A stretch of DNA of 64,000 nt, taken from NCBI GenBank assembly GCA_004299485.1, contig SCQP01000007.1, positions 1 to 64,000 on the forward strand, in the 5' to 3' direction. The DNA comes from Acidobacteriota bacterium (GTDB taxonomy: Bacteria; Acidobacteriota; Terriglobia; Terriglobales; SCQP01). Under the pieces are notes generated by a model that was given only the letters and a program-made list of their open reading frames with translations, had not been told where the DNA came from and ran no database searches. The translations under genes were made by a program, and so were the position numbers. This document shows positions 23,728-31,286 of this stretch, piece after piece (the stretch's first letter is position 1; each line of letters starts with the position of its first letter).

Positions 23728-24630
23728 ATGTTCACCCGCATCACCAACTCACTGCTCACCGATAACCTGCTGCAGGCGCTCGACCAGACGCAGCAGAGCC
23801 AGAACAACGCCCTCACCGCCGTCGAAACCGGCCGCCGCGTCAATCAGCCCTCCGACGATCCCGTGGCCGCGTCGCTGTCGGCCTCCAACCAGTCCCAGGC
23901 GGCGCAGGTCACCCAGTTCCTGCAGAACATCAATAGCGTCAGCGGCGCAATGCAGGTGGGCGATTCCGCCCTCTCCTCCGCCGTCACCCTGCTCAACCGC
24001 GCCGTCTCCCTCGGCACCGAAGGCGCCAACGGCGCCCTCTCCAACACCCAGCGCGCCAACATCAGCCAGGAAATCACCCAACTGCAGCAGCAGATGATCG
24101 ATATCGGCAACACCAACTTCAACGGCGTCTACATCTTTGCCGGCACGGCCAACGGCAGCCCCGCCTTCACCGCCGATGGCACCCAGCCCGATGGCGTCCG
24201 CTACAACGGCAACACCAGCGTCAATCAGGTGCAGATCGCCGCCGGCGCTAGCGTGGCCGTCAATATTCCCGGCAGCCAGGTCTTCCAGAATGCCGGCGGC
24301 AGCGTTTTTCAGGCGCTGCAGGATCTGCAAAACGCGCTCACCAGCAATAACTCCGCCGCCGCCGGCACCGCGGTCACGAAATTGAATACCAGCCTGACCG
24401 CACTCGGCGAGCAGCGGGTGTTTTACGGTTCCACCATCAACCGGCTGAACACCACCAACAATTTTCTGAAAAACGAGCAGTCCGATCTCACCAAGGAACA
24501 AACCCAGCTTGTCGGCGCCGACCTCGCCGGCGCCATCACCCAGCTTTCGTCAGCCGAAACCGCCCGGCAAGCGATCATGGCCGCCGGCGCCCAAATCAAC
24601 AAGCTCAGCCTGCTCAATTACCTCAATTAG
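23728..24630 (+). CDS. flgL: Hook-filament junction protein FlgL (HAP3)
   Basis: The product has 300 residues. The flagellin-like N-terminus (FTRITNSLLTDNLLQALDQTQQSQNN, GRRVNQPSDDPVAASLSAS) and the C-terminus (ADLAGAITQLSSAETARQAIMAAGAQINKLSLLNYL) define FlgL, and NFNGVYIFAGT is the FlgL/flagellin core motif. It forms the second junction layer under the filament. It follows flgK by 3 bases and is the last gene of the flagellar run; the next gene is a separate outer-membrane-like protein. Confidence 0.94.
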   Translation: MFTRITNSLLTDNLLQALDQTQQSQNNALTAVETGRRVNQPSDDPVAASLSASNQSQAAQVTQFLQNINSVSGAMQVGDSALSSAVTLLNRAVSLGTEGANGALSNTQRANISQEITQLQQQMIDIGNTNFNGVYIFAGTANGSPAFTADGTQPDGVRYNGNTSVNQVQIAAGASVAVNIPGSQVFQNAGGSVFQALQDLQNALTSNNSAAAGTAVTKLNTSLTALGEQRVFYGSTINRLNTTNNFLKNEQSDLTKEQTQLVGADLAGAITQLSSAETARQAIMAAGAQINKLSLLNYLN

Positions 24631-24652
24631 TTCCGGCTACAATTGTCTGACA

Positions 24653-25423
24653 ATGATGCGATGGACTCTGCTGGGTCTGTGTCTTGCTGGGTTCGTGCTG
24701 GCGCCGCTCGCGGCGCGCGCGCAAACCGATGAGATTCAGGTCTACGATGCCGGCATTGCCCCGCTGCATCAGTTCAACCTCACCACCCACACCAACTTCA
24801 CCCCCGATGGCGCCACCACTCCGTTTGCGCCCGGCGTGATACTCTCCAACCATTCCACCAACGGCTCGCTGGAATGGGCCTACGGCGCCGAGCCCTGGAT
24901 GGAGCTGGGCCTCTACATGCCGCTCTACAGCTTTGGCGGCGGCCGCGGCCCCTCGATCGACGGCGCCAAGCTGCGCCTCCTCTTCGTCCGCCCCCACGCC
25001 GAGGACCACACGTTCTTCTACGGCATGAACTTCGAGTTCAGCTACAACGCCCGCCACTGGGACCCACGCCGCTATACGCAGGAGATCCGGCCCATCATCG
25101 GCCTGCACCTGCATCCCTGGGATATCATCTTCAACCCCGTGCTCGACAACAACTGGACGGGGTTTTCCACCCTGCAGTTCAACCCCTGCGCCCGCATCGC
25201 CTACAACCTCAACCCCCACTGGGCGATCGCCGGCGAGGAGTACGCCCAGCGCGGCACGCTCGCCCGCCTGTTACCCGTCAACCAGCAATTCCAGCAGGTC
25301 TGGGCCGTGGTGGATCACTACGGCGCAGCGGTCGACATCGAGGCCGGCGTGGGCATTGGCGTGACCTCAGCCTCTGACAAAATGACCCTCAAGCTGCTCG
25401 TCTCGCGCAACTTCAGTTTTTAG
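24653..25423 (+). CDS. Secreted or outer-membrane beta-barrel-like protein, unknown function
   Basis: The 256-residue protein has a clear signal peptide (MMRWTLLGLCLAGFVLAPLAARAQ). The mature part alternates short polar and hydrophobic strands with many aromatic residues (WAYGAEPWMELGLYMPLYSF, FYGMNFEFSYNARHW, KLLVSRNFSF) and ends in phenylalanine, as in outer-membrane barrels. It resembles the MetA-pathway/transporter-like outer-membrane proteins seen widely in Acidobacteriota and Proteobacteria, but no function can be assigned. There are two adjacent ATG codons (24653, 24656). It is convergent with and overlaps the PAP2 gene end by 11 bases. Confidence 0.7.
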   Translation: MMRWTLLGLCLAGFVLAPLAARAQTDEIQVYDAGIAPLHQFNLTTHTNFTPDGATTPFAPGVILSNHSTNGSLEWAYGAEPWMELGLYMPLYSFGGGRGPSIDGAKLRLLFVRPHAEDHTFFYGMNFEFSYNARHWDPRRYTQEIRPIIGLHLHPWDIIFNPVLDNNWTGFSTLQFNPCARIAYNLNPHWAIAGEEYAQRGTLARLLPVNQQFQQVWAVVDHYGAAVDIEAGVGIGVTSASDKMTLKLLVSRNFSF

Positions 25424-26162
25424 GACACGCAAGCGCGCAGCGGCCGAGCAGTACGCCCAGTGTGCCGCCGACCAGAACATCCGACGGAAAGTGCTCCTTG
25501 CCCGTTACGCGCGCGACGCCAATGCTGCCCGCGAGCAAATAACCGAATCGATTAGCCCAAGTGGCCTGGGGATCATGCTGCGCCAGTAACGCGGCGAGCG
25601 AAAACGCACCGATCGCATGGCCGGAGGGAAACGACGTGCCCCCCTCATTGAAGCCGCCATCGCCGTCTCCTGCCGTAAACGGCCGCTCGCGTCCCGCGCT
25701 GTATTTGAGTACCTGCACCACCGCGGTCGCGTAGCCTTCGGTGGTGATCGCCGTAAGCGCAAACTTGCCGGTAGATGGGCAAAACAGGCAATGATCCTCG
25801 ATCGCCGCCGTGGTCAGCGCAAACGCAGGCTCGATCACCAGCAAGCCCCGGTTCGACCAGTTCCGGCTTGCCCTCTCCAGCCCCGGCGATTGAATCTGAT
25901 CAGATATCCGCGTGTCGCCAAACAGAATCAGCGCTCCCGCCACAGCTACCACCGGCACGGTGACACGCCAATTCCGCACCGCCGCCCCCGGGAACTGCGT
26001 GGTGCCATGCCAAAGCCTCGCAACTGTCCCGCCGATAATGCCCCACGGCGTGCTGGCGCGAGCTGCCGGCGCCAGCAGCAACAGCACTAGGAGAACGGCG
26101 AACGCGCGCTGGCCCCTGGCTCCTGGCCCCAGGCCCCTGACCCCTGGCCCCTGACCCCTCAC
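25413..26162 (-). CDS. PAP2-family membrane phosphatase
   Basis: The product has 249 residues from a GTG that overlaps the stop of the zinc-ribbon gene (GTGA); longer starts lie inside that gene and are rejected. The three PAP2 motifs are present: KYSAGRERP (K-x6-RP), SFPSGHAIG (PSGH) and ARVTGKEHFPSD (R-x5-H-x3-D). An N-terminal signal/anchor (FAVLLVLLLLAP) and several hydrophobic helices place the active site at the periplasmic face. Family members hydrolyse lipid pyrophosphates such as undecaprenyl diphosphate or phosphatidic acid. Residues 2-17 (rich in Gly, Arg, Pro) are encoded by a seven-unit period-7 array. Confidence 0.85.
   Translation of the reverse strand: MRGQGPGVRGLGPGARGQRAFAVLLVLLLLAPAARASTPWGIIGGTVARLWHGTTQFPGAAVRNWRVTVPVVAVAGALILFGDTRISDQIQSPGLERASRNWSNRGLLVIEPAFALTTAAIEDHCLFCPSTGKFALTAITTEGYATAVVQVLKYSAGRERPFTAGDGDGGFNEGGTSFPSGHAIGAFSLAALLAQHDPQATWANRFGYLLAGSIGVARVTGKEHFPSDVLVGGTLGVLLGRCALACPKN
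26111..26159. repeat. Period-7 tandem array (GGCCCCT type, 7 units) in the PAP2 signal region
   Basis: Units are GGCCCCT, GGCTCCT, GGCCCCA, GGCCCCT, GACCCCT, GGCCCCT and GACCCCT. The array ends exactly at the GTG start codon of the PAP2 gene (minus strand), so it encodes residues 2-17. Confidence 0.88.
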
Positions 26163-26350
26163 GTGCCCCCAGTGCTGTACGGCGCCTTGGCGCCGCCCAC
26201 CACCTTGAACACCAGCTCCTTTTCGCAGTAATCGCACTCCATCTCGTACTTGCGCGTGATCAGACAGCGCATGTACTCGTCCGGCCCGGGGTAAATGGTA
26301 TAAATGCGCTCGCACTCCGGGCATTGAACCGAAAGAATCGAACCACTCAT
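26159..26350 (-). CDS. Small zinc-ribbon protein
   Basis: The product has 63 residues from the ATG at 26350 (MSGSILSVQCPECERIY). Two CxxC pairs (CPEC near residue 10 and CDYC near 42) form a zinc-ribbon fold. No catalytic motif is seen. It could be a small nucleic-acid-binding or regulatory protein; the function is unknown. It overlaps the PAP2 start by GTGA and is divergent from the DUF4142 gene. Confidence 0.75.
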   Translation of the reverse strand: MSGSILSVQCPECERIYTIYPGPDEYMRCLITRKYEMECDYCEKELVFKVVGGAKAPYSTGGT

Positions 26351-26409
26351 TGCATCTCTCCCCTCCCAGTCTAACAACCCCACGTCAAAGCTTGAACGTC
26401 CAAATTTGC

Positions 26410-27021
26410 ATGAGGTTGGGTGTCCTCCTCATCCTTGCTGTATGCGGGGTCGCCGTGTGGGCGCAGAACGCGGCAACTTGGAGACGCCCTGAGCGTCAGC
26501 GGGCATCCGTTGCCGGGGAGCGACGCTCGACCACAGCCCGACCAACGGGAGGGCGGCTCCAACAAGAGGGGGCCGTGCCACAGCCGCCCGTGCCCACACC
26601 TACGGTCTCCTCCCGTTTGCTGCGCATGAACGCCAGCAACGAGGCCTTGTTGCAAGTGGCGCAAATCGGCGAAAAACGGGGCGCCACCACCGTCGTGCGC
26701 CGCTACGCCCGGCGCGTCACGCTCGATCATCGCAAGGTGAAAGCCATGCTGCAGGAGGAAGCAGAGAGACTGGGCATCAACTTGCGATCTGCCCCGCAAC
26801 CGGAGTTGCGACAATTAGAGTCCGCTGCGCCAACGGAGTTCGATCACCTCTTCCTGCAGACCATGGCGGCGAAAGATCAAGCCTTCATTCCGGAGCTGAA
26901 CCAAAGCGCCCGCCAGCCCGCCACCCGCTCGCTGCAACTGCTGACGCACAATCTCGTCGCCCTCGTCCGGATTCACTTGACGCTCGCGCAGGAGCTGCTC
27001 AAACCAGGAGCGCCGGTATGA
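26410..27021 (+). CDS. Secreted DUF4142-family protein
   Basis: The product has 203 residues from the ATG at 26410, which begins a signal peptide (MRLGVLLILAVCGVAVWAQ). After a linker (about 20-70), a helical ferritin-like DUF4142 domain follows (ASNEALLQVAQIGEKRGATT, ARRVTLDHRKVKAMLQEEA, FDHLFLQTMAAKDQAFIPEL). Family members are periplasmic or outer-membrane proteins of poorly known role. The linker (residues about 40-58, GGRLQQEGAVPQP region) contains a repeat motif also found between genes at 30461..30486. Its stop overlaps the next start by ATGA. Confidence 0.75.
   Translation: MRLGVLLILAVCGVAVWAQNAATWRRPERQRASVAGERRSTTARPTGGRLQQEGAVPQPPVPTPTVSSRLLRMNASNEALLQVAQIGEKRGATTVVRRYARRVTLDHRKVKAMLQEEAERLGINLRSAPQPELRQLESAAPTEFDHLFLQTMAAKDQAFIPELNQSARQPATRSLQLLTHNLVALVRIHLTLAQELLKPGAPV
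26554..26579. repeat. Dispersed repeat family C, copy 1 (in a coding linker)
   Basis: A 26-base block beginning CGGCTCCAACAAGAGG matches 30461..30486 at 23 of 26 positions on the same strand. It is preceded by CGACCAACGGGAG, which also occurs in the repeat at 32936..32980. Here it encodes part of the linker between signal peptide and DUF4142 domain. Confidence 0.6.
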
Positions 27022-27533
27022 GCACGCGCCCCCAGGGCTTCGGCGCCGTCGCCGGTGGCGGCGCCATTGCCGGTGTGATTTCCGGTGCGGTGATGTTGCT
27101 GGCCGCCCGGAGCTGGACAGCCGCCATCGGCCTGGGCGCCGGCATCGTGCCGCGCGCGACCGCCGCGGCCATCAGCGGTCCCATGGCGCTGCTCGGCGGC
27201 ACCGCGACGCTCTGGCAGGGCTGGCTGATGTTTCTGGCCGTCGCTGCCGTGCTGGGGCTGATCTACACCGCGATCGGCTGGAACGTCCGCAAGTGGCGTA
27301 CCGCGGTCATCTGGGGCATTCTGTACGGCATTGGCGTCTGGATCATCATGACCGCCTGGCTCCTGCCCTGGGGCAACCACGTCATGTCCACCTACATGGC
27401 CTTCATGGTCGGCCCCTGGATTGTCCTGCACATCCTCTTCGGCGCCGTCCTCAGCCTCAGCGCCCCCATCCGCCGCGCCCTCGCCGGCGCCCAACCGCAA
27501 GCCCGCGTCTGGGAAATGCCGAAGGCAAGCTAG
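27018..27533 (+). CDS. Small polytopic membrane protein, unknown
   Basis: The 171-residue protein has about five hydrophobic helices (AGVISGAVMLLAA, GWLMFLAVAAVLGLIYTAIG, AVIWGILYGIGVWIIMTAWLL, AFMVGPWIVLHILFGAVLSL). The Trp- and Gly-rich pattern recalls YagU-like or DUF1440-type membrane proteins, but I do not assign a family. It is coupled to the DUF4142 gene by a 4-base overlap and converges with selB. Confidence 0.65.
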   Translation: MSTRPQGFGAVAGGGAIAGVISGAVMLLAARSWTAAIGLGAGIVPRATAAAISGPMALLGGTATLWQGWLMFLAVAAVLGLIYTAIGWNVRKWRTAVIWGILYGIGVWIIMTAWLLPWGNHVMSTYMAFMVGPWIVLHILFGAVLSLSAPIRRALAGAQPQARVWEMPKAS

Positions 27534-29374
27534 AGGATGATCCGCGCCTCGCCGGCGCGGCGCGTCAGCCGCACCCGGTCGCAATACTCCAGCAGCGGAA
27601 TCGCCAGTTTGCGGCTCAGGCCGGTCCATTGCTTGAAGTCGCCCACGGAAAACTCGGCTTTGCCCGTCTTGTGCTCGCCCAGCAGTGCGCGCAGGCGATC
27701 CAGCGCCGCGGCGTGCAAAAACCATCCCGGCTGACACTCGGTCAGCACATGCTCCCGCGCCAAATCCGCGACCAGGGCGCGTGCGCCGGGCTGCGGAAAT
27801 TTCCGCAGGGTCTCCGCCAGCGGCGGCGCCGACCAGCCCAGTCCGCGGAAGTGCTCCTCAATCGCCGCCCGGAGCCGCAACTGCTCGGCACCGCGGGCGG
27901 GCGCCGCGCTCTGCAAGCGATAGCGGCTGCCGCCGGCGATCTCGAGCTTGCCGCCCTGAACCAGCCGCCCTGCCGCCGCCGCTAGCCAATGGGGTGCATC
28001 GGCCAGCGAAAGTGCATCCAGCGCCGCGCCCGCGCTCATCGGCTCACGGCGGTGAAATGTATCGAGAGCCGCCAGCAGCTCGCGCTCGATGACCGGCAGC
28101 GCGCTCGTCGCCAGCGCTGCCGGTGGGTTCTCGCTAAGCACGCAGTCCGTCGCGGCGAGCGCCGCCCGAACCTGATCCACGCGACGCCCCGATCGGCGAG
28201 CCAGCTCCGCCAAATCGCAACCGCTCCTTCCGGCGCCTTCCAGCCAGAGACGCAGACGCGCACTCAAATCCGGCGCGGCCGCCAGCTCCGCCAGATGCCG
28301 TGCCGCGCCGGCGTAATCCGCGCGGCGATACCGCGGCGGCGCCGGGTCGAGCACGACACCCCCGGCAAGTGTCGCCGCGGGCGAGAGCTGCCGCAGAATC
28401 AAGCGATCGCCGGGCGCCGCTACCACCGGCTCGACCAACCGGAGCTGCGCGTAGCGCGGCGCCTCCAGCCAGATAAGCGTTGCCACCGCTTCGGCGGTGT
28501 GCAAATGCACGCGGCAGTCCGCGCGATGCGGCAACACTGGAGCATCCACCACCCAGCTCAGCTCGATATCGAGCACTTGCGTCACGGCGAAGGTGTCCGC
28601 CGCCATCAGCTCCAGACCGCGATGCAGCTCGCGCGTTTCCACGCCCGCCAGATTCGCCGCCACCCTATTCCCGGCCACAGCCTCCGTTACTGCCTGGCCG
28701 TGTACCTGCAATCCGCGCACCCGCACGCGCCGGCGGCCCGGCAAAAGCTCCGCCTCCTCGCCGGTGTGCAACGTTCCTTGCGCCAGTGTTCCGGTAATGA
28801 CGGCGCCAAAGCCCTTCATGCTGAAGGCGCGATCCACCGGCAGCCGGAACGGCGCCGCCGCATCCCTGCCCGGCGCGCGCCCGCCCCCCGTGAGCAGCGC
28901 CTGACGCAGCTCCTCGATCCCCGCGCCGGTTACCGCGCTCACCGGTATCACCGGCGCACCGGCGAAGGCCGTGCCCTCCAGCAGCGCCGCAATCTGGCTG
29001 CGCACGCGCGCCATCTGCGCTCCATCCGCAAGATCGGTTTTCGTGAGCGCGACCACGCCCTGGGGAATGCCCAGCAGCCGGCAAATGGCGAAGTGCTCGA
29101 CCGTCTGCGGCTGCACGCCGGCATCGGCTGCCACCACCAGCAGCATGACGTCGATGCCGCCGGCGCCGGCCAGCATGGAATGAATGAAACGCTCGTGGCC
29201 GGGAACATCGACCACGCCGATGGTCTGCCCGTTCTGCGACCAATGGCCGAAACCCAGGTCGAGCGTCATGCCCCGCCGGCGTTCTTCCGCCAGCCGGTCG
29301 GGATGCACGCCCGTCAGCGCCTCGACCAGTGCGCTTTTGCCATGGTCGATATGTCCGGCGGTGCCGACGATCAT
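27530..29374 (-). CDS. selB: Selenocysteine-specific elongation factor SelB
   Basis: At 614 residues it has the usual SelB length. The GTPase domain has [14 protein letters not shown] (G1), [10 protein letters not shown] (switch I), [13 protein letters not shown] (G3) and TKTD (G4). Beta-barrel domains follow, and the C-terminal part (about 430-614) is the winged-helix region that binds the SECIS RNA. SelB carries Sec-tRNA to in-frame UGA codons, so the genome should encode selenoproteins plus selA, selC and selD, none of which is in this window. The start overlaps the stop of pyrF by 4 bases. Confidence 0.93.
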   Translation of the reverse strand: MIVGTAGHIDHGKSALVEALTGVHPDRLAEERRRGMTLDLGFGHWSQNGQTIGVVDVPGHERFIHSMLAGAGGIDVMLLVVAADAGVQPQTVEHFAICRLLGIPQGVVALTKTDLADGAQMARVRSQIAALLEGTAFAGAPVIPVSAVTGAGIEELRQALLTGGGRAPGRDAAAPFRLPVDRAFSMKGFGAVITGTLAQGTLHTGEEAELLPGRRRVRVRGLQVHGQAVTEAVAGNRVAANLAGVETRELHRGLELMAADTFAVTQVLDIELSWVVDAPVLPHRADCRVHLHTAEAVATLIWLEAPRYAQLRLVEPVVAAPGDRLILRQLSPAATLAGGVVLDPAPPRYRRADYAGAARHLAELAAAPDLSARLRLWLEGAGRSGCDLAELARRSGRRVDQVRAALAATDCVLSENPPAALATSALPVIERELLAALDTFHRREPMSAGAALDALSLADAPHWLAAAAGRLVQGGKLEIAGGSRYRLQSAAPARGAEQLRLRAAIEEHFRGLGWSAPPLAETLRKFPQPGARALVADLAREHVLTECQPGWFLHAAALDRLRALLGEHKTGKAEFSVGDFKQWTGLSRKLAIPLLEYCDRVRLTRRAGEARIIL

Positions 29375-30075
29375 CGCCCGCCGGCCACGCTGGCGATTTC
29401 CTGCGTCACCGCCTCCAGCGCGGCTTCCGGATCCGCGGCCGCGGTGACCGCACGTCCCAGCACCAGATAATCCGCGCCCGCGCGGATGGCGTCGGCAGGC
29501 GTCGCCACCCGCGCCTGATCACCGGTCGTCGAGCCCGCCGGTCGAATGCCGGGAACTATTAGTTTTACTCCACCGCCGCTAGCCTGCCGCACCACCGCCG
29601 CTTCCTGCGCCGAACAGACGATGCCGCCCAGGCCCTGGCGCTGGCACAACCGCGCCCACGCCACCACCCGCTCCGCCGCCGTGCTCGGCAGATTCAATTC
29701 CTGCAGCGCCGCCGCATCAAGACTGGTCAGCACGGTGACGCCCAGCAGCGTCAGCCCCGGTGGCGCCGCCGCGGCCGCCGCGGCCAGCATCGCCGCTCCG
29801 CCGGCGGCATGCACCGTCAGCATTTGGACATCGCAGCGTGCGGCGGCGCGCACCGCGCCCGCCACCGTGTTCGGGATGTCGTGCAGCTTGAGATCGAGAA
29901 ATACGCCTATGCCGCGTTGCCGCAGCTTGCGCACCAGTGCCGGTCCGGCCGCCACGAACAGCTCCAGGCCGACCTTGACCAGGCCCACGCGCCTGCCCAC
30001 GCGCTCCACCCAGGCCAGCGCCGCCGCCTCGCCGGCAACATCCAGAGCCAGGATGATGCGATCCGAGGGCGTCAT
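29371..30075 (-). CDS. pyrF: Orotidine 5'-phosphate decarboxylase
   Basis: The 234-residue TIM barrel has the catalytic signature DLKLHDIPNT (D61, K63, D66) and phosphate-binding LIVPGIRP and YLVLGRAVT. It converts OMP to UMP in pyrimidine synthesis. It is in a minus-strand unit: zinc-ribbon gene, then pyrF, then selB, each overlapping by 4 bases. The internal Ala-rich stretch (residues about 97-105) is only a loop oddity. Confidence 0.94.
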   Translation of the reverse strand: MTPSDRIILALDVAGEAAALAWVERVGRRVGLVKVGLELFVAAGPALVRKLRQRGIGVFLDLKLHDIPNTVAGAVRAAARCDVQMLTVHAAGGAAMLAAAAAAAPPGLTLLGVTVLTSLDAAALQELNLPSTAAERVVAWARLCQRQGLGGIVCSAQEAAVVRQASGGGVKLIVPGIRPAGSTTGDQARVATPADAIRAGADYLVLGRAVTAAADPEAALEAVTQEIASVAGGR

Positions 30076-30371
30076 TGCTTGAAGAGCTGATCAAACTTCG
30101 CGCGCGCGTCATCGGAAGTGGTTTTGCCCTGCGCGCGCGGACCAGTGGCATTGACGACCGTGGCGGGCGAGAAGTAATCGCAGTAGTTGGCGCGCTCTTT
30201 GAAGCGCACCCATTCCGCCATCACCTCGCGGCACTCGTTATGGGCGGTGGGCTCGAAGTGCCGGCAATTGCGGCAGACATGCAGATCGGCGCCGCACTCG
30301 CACTCGTCGCGCGTATTCACCTTTTGCGCGGTCCGCAACTGGATCGTCCGGCCGCACTTCCAGCACGTCAT
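30072..30371 (-). CDS. Small zinc-finger protein (paired CxxC/CxxxxC)
   Basis: The product has 99 residues from the ATG at 30371 (MTCWKCGRTIQLRTAQKVN); the frame is open further upstream, but there it runs through repeat DNA. Cysteines: CWKC at 3-6, CECG near 25, then CRNCRHFEPTAHNECRE, which is well placed for a second metal site with histidines. It probably binds zinc structurally. It overlaps pyrF by ATGA, so expression is tied to pyrF and selB. The function is unknown; zinc-ribbon proteins of this kind are common in Acidobacteriota. Confidence 0.75.
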   Translation of the reverse strand: MTCWKCGRTIQLRTAQKVNTRDECECGADLHVCRNCRHFEPTAHNECREVMAEWVRFKERANYCDYFSPATVVNATGPRAQGKTTSDDARAKFDQLFKQ

Positions 30372-30420
30372 CCTCTCAAGGCTAGCATCAACGCGCCCAC
30401 AGCGGTATGCGCCACACCGG

Positions 30421-30486
30421 AGTCCTCCAGCCGCACACGGCTTGGGGCGGCAGCGGAGGACGGCTCCAGCAAGAGGTGGCCGCGCC
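30421..30486. repeat. Inverted repeat plus dispersed repeat family C, copy 2
   Basis: GTCCTCC (30422..30428) pairs with GGAGGAC (30455..30461) around an inner AGCCG/CGGCT hairpin. Next to it lies a 26-base block starting CGGCTCCAGCAAGAGG (30461..30486), shared with 26554..26579. The 116-base gap between the zinc-finger gene and the membrane protein gene is almost entirely this element. Confidence 0.6.
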
Positions 30487-30487
30487 C

Positions 30488-31198
30488 CTAGGCCGCCGGC
30501 GGATTGCTCGCCCGCATTGGCCGGCGGAGATTGATGCCCCCACCCCCCATCGCACCGCCCAGCAGCGCACAGCCCAGCCCAATCAGGGCCAGCAGGAAGA
30601 AACTCCACATCATATTGCGCCCCAAATTAACCGTCGTGGCTGCCGCCTCCGGCGCCGTGGCCGTGAGCGCGCCTTGCGCGGACTGGCGCGGAGCCGGCGC
30701 GGCATTGGCATTGGCATTGGGTGCAGCGGCGCCCCGGCCGGTCGCCGTGGCCGCCGTGGTAGCCACTTGCGAGGCAGCACCAATCGTCGTGCCCGCCACC
30801 CAACCCGTAAGCAACAGCGCCGTGACGAGAATCATGCCCCAGAGCGTAACGGCCCGCATCATGCCGTGCTGTCTGGTGGTACGCGGCGTGCGCGCGGCAA
30901 CCCAGGCCCCCAGGAATGTGGCAATCAGCACGACCACCAGGCTCCAACCCAGCACTCCGCCGCCCACCGAGCGCCAGGAGGCGCTGCTGAACGGATCCAG
31001 CGATTGAAAGCCCACGGCCAGCACAAATGACAGCAGGATGATCGCCACCCCTGCAAACGTCATATAACCGGTCCAGATGCCGTTCCATTCCATATGGCGC
31101 GGAACTCCCCCGGTCGCTACCACCGCCTGGGACGCCATGTCGCGGTCCACTTGACGGCGAACGTAAAGCCTGCGTTCGATGCTACGTAACGTACTCAT
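30488..31198 (-). CDS. Membrane protein with repeat-rich linker, unknown
   Basis: The 236-residue protein has a charged N-terminus (MSTLRSIERRLYVRRQVDRD) and four hydrophobic helices: two at about 45-65 and 82-102, one at about 115-135, and one at about 193-212. Between the third and fourth helices is an Ala/Thr/Pro-rich stretch (TTAATATGRGAAAPNANAN and on), likely flexible. The C-terminal end is GGINLRRPMRASNPPAA. It recalls TIGR04086-like or other small acidobacterial membrane proteins, but no function can be stated. Confidence 0.65.
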   Translation of the reverse strand: MSTLRSIERRLYVRRQVDRDMASQAVVATGGVPRHMEWNGIWTGYMTFAGVAIILLSFVLAVGFQSLDPFSSASWRSVGGGVLGWSLVVVLIATFLGAWVAARTPRTTRQHGMMRAVTLWGMILVTALLLTGWVAGTTIGAASQVATTAATATGRGAAAPNANANAAPAPRQSAQGALTATAPEAAATTVNLGRNMMWSFFLLALIGLGCALLGGAMGGGGINLRRPMRASNPPAA

Positions 31199-31286
31199 TC
31201 ACACCCTCCCTCTCCAGCCACGGTTGGCTCTATCGCGTGCGATGCGATGGCGGGCGGGAAGGTGGGTTGCCGCCGGGAGCTAATTT

